Assembly (NCBI GenBank): GCA_014904985.1
Contig: MU129040.1
Location: 7,411 to 71,410 of the forward strand
Source of the DNA: Hydnum rufescens UP504
Lineage: Eukaryota > Basidiomycota > Agaricomycetes > Cantharellales > Hydnaceae
DNA length: 64,000 nt
Direction of reading: 5' to 3'
The number at the start of each line of letters is the position of its first letter. Position 1 is the first letter of the stretch. Positions 57,430 to 64,000 of this stretch are shown here, one piece after another. Under the pieces are notes generated by a model. It ran no database searches, was not told the origin of the DNA, and worked only from the letters and a program-made list of their open reading frames with translations. A program made the translations under genes and the position numbers.

Positions 57430-57760
57430 GCGGAAGATCTTTTTGGTGGCAACACCGATGAGGGTAAACCAAAGGTGAGAAGAAGGCGAAAACCGGAGCC
57501 ATGACACACAGCAGGCGGTGGTGGGCCAAATATTGATTCTATGCCAGTGGCCCATTGCCTGTAATTCCGCTACATGCCACCGAGAACTCTTGTATTTGGT
57601 GCTGTGTGGCACCCAAATTACGAATGTCTGCCTATTACGAAAAGGCTGTCCTCTCCTATTCATCATATTAGCTAATATCTAACTGGATATCTGAGAGTCT
57701 ACGGCTCAGATATCGAGTTGACTCCATTTCTCCAACAAGCCATATGCGCGCACAGATTTT
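57430..57760. repeat. Short relative of the long repeat at 49755-51920
   Basis: Contains both end-like sequences of the long repeat within about 330 bases, with CpG retained. It lies upstream of the glucanase gene. This would fit a deletion derivative or a non-autonomous element. Confidence 0.45.
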
Positions 57761-57828
57761 ATTCTAGTCCTTCTGTTCTCCCTAATGTCCAAAAACTTAG
57801 GTCCCAGAATACCGTAGTGTTACGACCG

Positions 57829-57969
57829 TAAGCCCCAGTCGCAGGTCACCAGGCCTCCGGAGCAAGGCTTAGAGGGGTCACAGGTCACAGAGGCCTGTGT
57901 GGCTTAGGAGGTCACACCCATCCAGGCCACTCTGCTGCCTGGCGGTGTGACACTGTGACCTAGGGCTTA
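57829..57969. mobile_element. MITE-like inverted-repeat element
   Basis: TAAGCCC...GGTCAC at the left and GTGACC..GGGCTTA at the right form nested inverted repeats around about 100 bases rich in GGTCACA and TGTGACC half-sites. No coding capacity. I could not establish a target duplication. Confidence 0.5.
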
Positions 57970-58142
57970 ACAACAACTGGTCACATGTCACAAGGGACAC
58001 TTCGTCCTACCGGCCTGCTTATGTAATACTCAAAGCCACTTCGGCTCGGCAGAGATCGGGTAAACTGTCTCCTTGGCACTCCACTTCTTCGAGTTTTTTT
58101 TCAAAGTCCTGTAGTGCCTACCTCACCGTTGTCACTGTCTGG

Positions 58143-59400
58143 ATGGAGACCCCCTACACTGTCAATGAAACACCTACATTCCACTCAGAGGAAAAGAGTC
58201 CAAAGACTTCAGAGTCCTTTTCCAATAATGCCGAGCATGACTCTCGTCGCGGACACATCCTTCCCGTCTCCACACTCTCCGATAAGGCGGCGGGGAACAC
58301 CTCTCTGACGCTCGCAGGATTTAATTCGTTTCTCCTTGAGGAACTCGACCTCGATCTGGCCTCGATCCCCCTCACATGCTTTTGTTTCATGACTGTGAGT
58401 TCCGCATTTATGCACTGATATGAATAGGGCGGTATGTACTCACCACGATATCACCTAAGGGATATGTACGGCGGGACATTCCAACAACCACAAGTGTCCA
58501 GTATTAATTATTCCGCTTTTTACAGATCGATGCCATGTCCTTTCACGGCCTGTTTTATATGGTGCGCCTTTCAAACAGGTATGCACTCCAACTTCCCCAA
58601 TCATTTTCTACCCAATTCACCCCCGAATCCTCCATTATTGCAGGAAATACGATCCAACTCTCGCTCGCCATAGCCAGGCTCTTCTCAGGCGACCAACGCG
58701 GCCGAGGTTTCCAAATGCCAGACCGTCAGGCGCTTGTCTCCCTCACGTCTTTCCTCGGTGGAGCAGCCTGGGTCGAATTGGGGACAAGCTCGGGAGTAAG
58801 ACGCGCCGGGCGCTTGTACTCGGCACCCTCGTACAAGCCGCCCTGACGCTCGCCGCGTGCCTCTCGGCACAGTACTCGCACCAGAGTGGGTTCGCCGGGA
58901 CGAGGGCGGACCCAAGTTGGACGGATACCCTCGGCTTTTTGGCATTGGCCTTTTCAAGCGCTAGTATGGGGTTGCAAGGTTATCAAGGCACCAGGCTTGG
59001 CTCGCAGTTTGCGACGTACGCCCAAATGTTCCGAGTCATTCATTTATTTCGGGATGTTGACGACCTTGTCTCTATTCGTATCATAGCACGGTCGTGCTGA
59101 CGACGATATGGGTAAATAAGACTCCAATTCACCTCGTGCTGTCAATCACCCAAAAAATGCTTAATCTTCCATACCTAGGTACAACTCGTGACAGATCCAA
59201 AACTATTCTACGTGAGGGCGATACACAAGCCTCGGGACTACAAGATACTCGGCATCTTCGGCTTATTTATCGGGGGCCTGACTGGACGAGCCTTAGCCAA
59301 CACCATAGGGCCCGCCGCGACCCTCGGACTCGGGGCAGGCTTGAGACTGCTCATCGCTCTGAGCTGGCTGACGATCCCGAAAGCAAAGAAGGTCACGTAA
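58143..59400 (+). CDS. DUF1275 (YoaK-like) membrane protein
   Basis: Exons 58143-58394, 58526-58578, 58644-59015, 59087-59111 and 59179-59400, introns GT-AG. The protein has a hydrophilic N-terminus, then SIPLTCFCFMT joined to IDAMSFHGLF, the family hallmark FIWCAFQTG|NTIQLSLAIARLFSG, a glycine-rich helix (SFLGGAAWGRIGDKLG) and helices LVLGTLVQAALTLAACLSA, LGFLALAFSSASMGLQGYQG, TVVLTTIW and LGIFGLFIGGLTGRALA. Two single-base defects are needed to read it: an extra T in the TTTT at about 58551 and a missing G in the GGG at about 58768. Both are in short runs and all splice sites and motifs are intact, so sequencing error is likely. Role unknown; DUF1275 proteins are integral membrane proteins. 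Confidence 0.85.
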
Positions 59401-60119
59401 AATGATGCATCTGTATAATCCATGTCAACAGTACTTGTTAGAGAATAGGGAGGATTTTGGTGTAGATAAGGCCGGCGATAGAGGCCTACATGCGCGATAG
59501 AGATACATTACTGTCTTAACTGTAATCGTCTCCCTTCGAGGCGTCATCGAAATTGATAATTCTTGACAGCCCTCACACAAACCGTCTACCCCAACAACAC
59601 GAGATTTGAGGCAACGCGGATAGACAGACTACTTGTCACATACAGATAGTCGACAAACCATGTAACAAACGGACAAACACTCATCGCAAGAGGGTAGCAA
59701 AGAAGGAATGGAGGGGGTGAAGGAAAGACGAGATCCAGCCGCGGCATCGAAATGCAATACAGACGACACTTCGGAGGAGGGACAAATCAACAAAACAAAC
59801 ATGCCAGATCACTGGGCATAGTCACCCTCCCGGACTGAGGGGACATGCCCATCTGAAACACCTATACCGCAGAAGATTGGGTAGATGCATGAGAAGATAC
59901 AAGCAGAAATTTTTCGAAAAGAGAATGACAGAATGTCAGAGCTGTAAAACATTTTTAAATAATCAGCAAGTTTATCCCGCGTTTAAATGTCCGACTGTGG
60001 GCAGTTTTATCAATAACTGCAACGCGACAATGGCATTAGAACAATTAACGGGGAATTCACACGCCAACGATGACTCACTCATTGACACATGGTTTCCACA
60101 TAACAGAGATTACACAATC
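59401..60119. other. Intergenic between convergent genes
   Basis: 3' flanks of the DUF1275 and SH3 genes. The open frame running through 59877-60497 on the plus strand is antisense to the SH3 exon and has no family likeness. Confidence 0.5.
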
Positions 60120-61639
60120 TCAAGCACCAACAGGGCCAGTGTGCATGTTATCGAAGTCAATGTGGAAGCTACTCATTCGCGAGCTGGTTCTCTCCGATTC
60201 CTGATCATTCGGACTGGGGGGTACCAAAGTCGATGGAGAGGGTCCAACGCCCGATTTGTCCAAGCACTCCAGAGGAACGACGCCTGCCGCACCATCCGGA
60301 TCGCCAACGCGCTCGCAGTATGCCCAACCATCGTCATATTCCCTAATAACCCGTACCACATCACCCACAGACACCCGGAGTTCGTCCAACAACGAGGGAA
60401 TGTATGTACGGATCACTGGGTATGCATTTTGCGTAATGGGGAGTGGTGCCCTAATGGTTTCGGCTGGATTCGCAGGCGACGAGGCTCGTGTCACTGACAC
60501 TGGCATGGGAACAGGCAAAACTGCCGGTGCTGGGGGCTCGGGATACGTAGGAGAGATTGGTGAACTGGTTGTCGGCTTCGCATCGTCCAAGTTTTGTGAT
60601 ACACGCGAGTAAGGGAGACTATATATAGGTGAGAGAGGGCGGGAGGGTGGAGGTACGGAACTAAAGGTGTAATCTTGATCTCTAGGGGTCGAATACAATA
60701 ATATGGGGCCGGATTCCGGGCGAAGTTGTGAACCTCCATGTACAGTGGCAGAGGAAGGATACGCCAGCGTAGGGTTCGCTTGGCCACTGGGATACGTAGT
60801 TTGAGGGAAGTTGTGCGAGAATGAATTGGGGGTAGACGGAGGGAGGGGAACGCAGAAGTCTCGGAGTATGGAGTAAATTCTTCTTCGTCCTCTTTGGGAA
60901 CAGGTGGGAGTGGAAGGTCTTTCGCCATGTGATCACCCTTTTCACCTCTATCCTTCTTTTGTCCATCGGTCATTCCAGCAGGAATGTATGTCGGCAGAGA
61001 TCCCGTCGTCTCGACGTCTTGCTTATTCGCACGGTACGAGGGACCTTCCAGCCAAACGCCACTCTGAGCACGGCGTTTACGCTGCTCATGCCGTCTATAC
61101 CATACCAAAAAGCCCAGGCCAAGAACTCCAACTACTGCGAGCACCACCATTACAGCGATAACGGCGTGGGACGTGCCCTTCGATGCATTTCTGGGGGGAT
61201 TGACCGGGATAGAGTGGGTTGGAGATGGAACGGGAGTTGACGGGGTTGAGTGCACACGTGGAGGTCTAGGGGTGATAATAGACCTGCTGGAAAGTGTTGA
61301 GGCGCTCGTGGGCACCACAACAGGCTCAGAGCTCGAAGTCGGGATCGAAGATGGTGTCGAGATCGAGGTGGAAGAAGCGGAAGAAGCGGAAGGAGTAGTC
61401 GAAGAAGGGGTTTGATGGGCACCAACAGAAAGGATTGAAATATTTGATTCCAAAGCGACAGACTGCACAGACAAGAGAGACAGGATCTCGGCCATAATAG
61501 GGACACAGGGAACGAGGAGAGACAGTGATGGGGGCACGGCACCCCAAGGAACGAGGGAAAGAGCGTGAGGAGAGAGCGTTGGGATGTTTCCAAGCACCGT
61601 AAATGAAGAAATATTGTTAGTGTATTTAGGTACCGCCAT
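60120..61639 (-). CDS. Ser/Thr-rich single-pass membrane protein with C-terminal SH3 domain
   Basis: The first frame (61639 down to about 60850) has a hydrophobic N-terminus, a mucin-like Ser/Thr/Pro region (residues about 75-150), one membrane helix near 158-181 (AVIAVMVVLAVVGVLGLGFL) and a basic stop-transfer stretch (RRHEQRKRR). The second frame carries a proline-rich cytosolic part and an SH3 domain at about 60434-60250 (LLDELRVSVGDVVRVIREYD, DGWAYCERV, GVVPLECLD), ending at 60120. The frames join if one C is added in the CCCC run near 60850; no intron fits, so this is probably a sequencing error. The architecture recalls Fus1- or Sho1-like surface proteins that recruit signalling partners through SH3, but orthology is not claimed. 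The start may instead be the Met at residue 49. Confidence 0.82.
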
Positions 61640-61680
61640 TTCGGCAGTTTACGGATCCAGAGTGGCCTCGCCCAAACTTC
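61640..61680. promoter_or_regulatory. Very short divergent promoter
   Basis: Only 41 bases separate the ATG of TAF11 (61681, plus) from the first ATG of the SH3 gene (61639, minus). Either the transcripts overlap at their 5' ends or the SH3 protein starts at a later Met. Confidence 0.45.
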
Positions 61681-62402
61681 ATGAAGCGAAGATCCCTAAC
61701 TCCGGTCCGCTCGTCGCCCTCGAAACGTCCACAGACGGAGACAGGGAACGACGAAGAAGACGATATTGTTCCTCTACCGGAAGGTCCTGGCGAAAAGACC
61801 AAGGAAGATGGCCACGAGGAAGAAGCTGAAGACGTTGCAACCATGGACGATGATGAATATACAACACAATCGGCATACCAAGCCCAGATGAAAGAAGACA
61901 TCAAGTGCGTCTCTGCTTTGCGACTCAGCTCTTGCCGATAAACCGAGTTTGTCTGTAGTCTCCTGGTTAGCAATTTCACGCCTGAGCAAGCCGAGCGCTA
62001 TAATATCTATCGAGAAACCGCTATAAAGGGTGTTAATGTGAAAAAAGTACGTGTCTTCCAATATGAGGGTGTGTATTTTCTTTAGGCGGGTCGATATGTA
62101 CAGGTGCTGGCTGCTGTTGGGGTGACCAATGTACCCCCGACGGTTCTTCCCCTAGTGGGCGGCGTGGCGAAAGTGTTTGTTGGAGAGATGGTGGAGATGG
62201 GTACGGACTGTGCTTCTCTATCCCTCGCCTCAACAACAAACATGATTCCTGTTTGGCAGCCCGTGAAGTCCAAAAAGCTCGCGGAGATACTGGCCCACTC
62301 GGCCCAGAACACCTCCGTGAGGCATACAGATTGTACTATCAAAAGACAGGTCGGGTCGGCCCTGCACCACCACTGCGTGGCAAACGTCTTTTCACACGCT
62401 AG
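61681..62402 (+). CDS. TAF11: TFIID subunit TAF11 (TAFII28-like, histone fold)
   Basis: Four exons, 61681-61904, 61959-62046, 62104-62200 and 62260-62402, join in phase to 183 codons with no defect. Introns are 54, 57 and 59 bp. The N-terminus is acidic and low-complexity (NDEEDDIVPLPEGPGEKTKE). From residue about 75 the TAFII28 histone fold begins: LVSNFTPEQAERYNIYRETA, IKGVNVKKVLAAVGVTNVPP, VLPLVGGVAKVFVGEMVEMA. It ends with the diagnostic GPLGPEHLREAYRLYYQKTG. In the family this fold pairs with TAF13 within TFIID and contacts TBP at core promoters. It is convergent with the TPR gene, 123 bp apart. Confidence 0.93.
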
Positions 62403-62525
62403 AGTCTTACGCGATACATCGAGCCTTGTATCTATCCCACAACTTGTAGACCATATGCCAATACAATATTAATCCATAATCCATATGCTTCATATACGAG
62501 TGCCTATACCCCGGCTCTACCAGCT

Positions 62526-64000
62526 CTAAAGGCAACAGGGCAATGCGACTTTCAAACTTCTCACTGGCCGTCCCTCTTCGAGGCGTAGTGCCTCCGCTAG
62601 GCATTCCCTTTGGCGTTCCTTACGCCCCTGCAGCCCGGTAGCTTTTCCCAAAAAGTACCACGCCTCAGGACGTCCCATCCCACCGCACGTCGCGTAAACC
62701 CATCCAGCATGCCCGCGACCATCCCGGCGCCCGCAGCTTTACAATCCGCTGGACTTCGTGAAGCGGAAGGGTCGCAGGCTCCAGGAAGCAGGTAGATTTG
62801 TGCGAGGTGAATCGTTGCTGCAACATTGTCTTGGTCAATCACAAGCGCTTTGGAGAGCGATTCGGTGGCGTGTGCTATATCATCCATACCGGCATAATAT
62901 AGCCCAAGCTGAGAGTAGCAAGTCAGGGAAATAGTTCCGTGACCCTAGCCGCGGAGGACACTGTCTGGTAAACGCACCTGTACCCATACATTTGGGTTCG
63001 TCTCGTCTAGGACTTCGGCTTCCATGATCGCCCGCTTGGCTTCATCAAGTCTTCCCATGCGGCGGAAAGTAGCAGCAGATGTAAGCCACAGTTCTGACAA
63101 TAGTCTGTTCTCGCGTAGCGTATGAAGCGTGTTGGACAAGAGTGGCGGAGGGGAAGGGGTGCGATCTCTGCTACTATGACCTCCTTGACCGCGGAAGTAA
63201 GATCCTACGGGAGACCGCCGGCGAGAGGCTCTTGATCTGATTCTGGTGAATGCAAGTCTGGATAACGTCACGATAGGAGACGGCGCATCAGTACACCCAC
63301 AGAGAAGTACCCATAGAAAGAGGGCCTCGCACCGGGCGTAGAGTGATATGGTCCGTGTCTGCTAGTTTCACCACGCTCATCGATCCACGACATGCTGCTC
63401 GATTGCGGTGGAACGATGACGATGACTATGCAGAACTCGCCGGTGCAGTGGTTGCTGGTTTAGACGTGATAAAGACAATTTTGATTCTTCTTTGAGCCCA
63501 GGGATACTAGCTGTTCGGGTGGGACTCGTAGGGACCTCAACTTCTATTCGTGGTACGCTCGTCGACCCCGACGACGCATTCTGCATCGTCGTAGTAGAGG
63601 GTGGAAGATCAAGAGACGCCCCTTGATTGGAATCAACAGAACGCGGCTTTAGTTTGGTAACTACAACGACGGTCAGAAACTCTCACGTCGAGATGGAACA
63701 GAAGGGCCAGATAAACAATGAGTCGAGAAGAATTTGAACACATCCGGCCACTTTTCATTAGCAACCTCGGCGCCCTCCACACGTTCAACAATAGCGAGTT
63801 GCGTGAGAAGAAGCTGGATCGATGACTCGAACTTTTCAATCTTGGAGACAAAGGGAGTACCGGTTAGTCCATACTGCAGCGAGGCAGCAGATGGTATCTT
63901 CGGGCTTCGGGCTTCGATCACTGGGGTGGTCCCATTCGCGATCGGGGTTTCGCAGAGGATAGAAGCTGGATGTGCACCCCCAGTCGCACGGTACCCATCA
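62526..64000 (-). CDS. TTC7/Ypp1-like TPR protein, 3' part (runs off the window)
   Basis: The gene enters from the right edge, with an open exon containing GTPFVSKIEKFESSIQLLLT and QLAIVERVEGAEVANEKWPD, typical of the middle of fungal Ypp1/TTC7. After a linker (NASSGSTSVPRIEVEVPTSP) come tandem TPRs: LRENRLLSELWLTSAATFRR, MGRLDEAKRAIMEAEVLDET, NPNVWVQ, then a 69 bp intron (62909-62977) and LGLYYAGMDDIAHATESLSK. The last exon 62908-62526 needs one extra C near 62670 to read DVPEAWYFLGKATGLQGRKE to the stop at 62526-62528. Ypp1/TTC7 holds the PI4-kinase Stt4 complex at the plasma membrane. Boundaries of the middle exons (63250-63620) are not resolved. Confidence 0.8.

Noticed and set aside
59877..60497. 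206-codon plus-strand frame as a gene
   Set aside because: Most of it is antisense to the SH3-domain exon and shows no domain of its own.

Overview
The window looks like a transposon-rich, recently rearranged stretch of a basidiomycete (Agaricomycetes) genome. The evidence is short 50-75 bp GT-AG introns with up to 16 exons in one 2.2 kb gene, an Agaricomycete-type DUF6534 membrane protein, and Tad-like LINE, Ty3/gypsy, copia and pogo-type elements. A narrower placement (for example Cantharellales) would be a guess. Two assembly gaps (20298-20322 and 43126-44021) and many one-base homopolymer differences mean parts of the sequence are of limited quality.

Layout. 1-2091: 3' half of a LINE (reverse transcriptase, RNase H, zinc knuckle). 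3062-33300: a duplicated cluster of two gene families. One is an unrecognised five-exon gene (two intact copies at 3062-4500 and 7862-9291, plus two remnants). The other is an SNG1/DUF3533-type membrane protein (one fully open 10-exon copy at 25105-27306 on the minus strand, one nearly intact copy at 30461-32633, two pseudogenes, several fragments). Retroelement debris at 12529-20211 separates two copies of one segment, and a 4 kb block (20329-24306) duplicates the divergent interval 26851-30800. 34980-51920: a repeat domain, mostly stripped of CpG, holding arrays of intron-exon modules in which nearly every intron carries a perfect hairpin and every upstream exon ends in a second hairpin. The best copy (about 44960-48545) is CpG-rich, bounded by related terminal hairpins with GGCCGAAA iterons, and built as two divergent multi-exon genes joined head to head by a 170 bp palindrome. 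A solo LTR with a small membrane-protein ORF and two broken pogo-type DDE transposases lie in the same domain.

52314-64000: ordinary gene-dense fungal DNA. It holds a DUF6534 seven-helix membrane protein, a secreted GH5 exo-beta-1,3-glucanase (16 exons, fully open), a DUF1275 membrane protein, a Ser/Thr-rich single-pass SH3 protein divergent from the TFIID subunit TAF11 (41 bp between start codons), and the 3' half of a TTC7/Ypp1-like TPR protein. These genes have housekeeping, cell-wall or membrane roles and do not form a pathway. The most unusual material is the hairpin-intron element at 44960-48545 and its decayed relatives.
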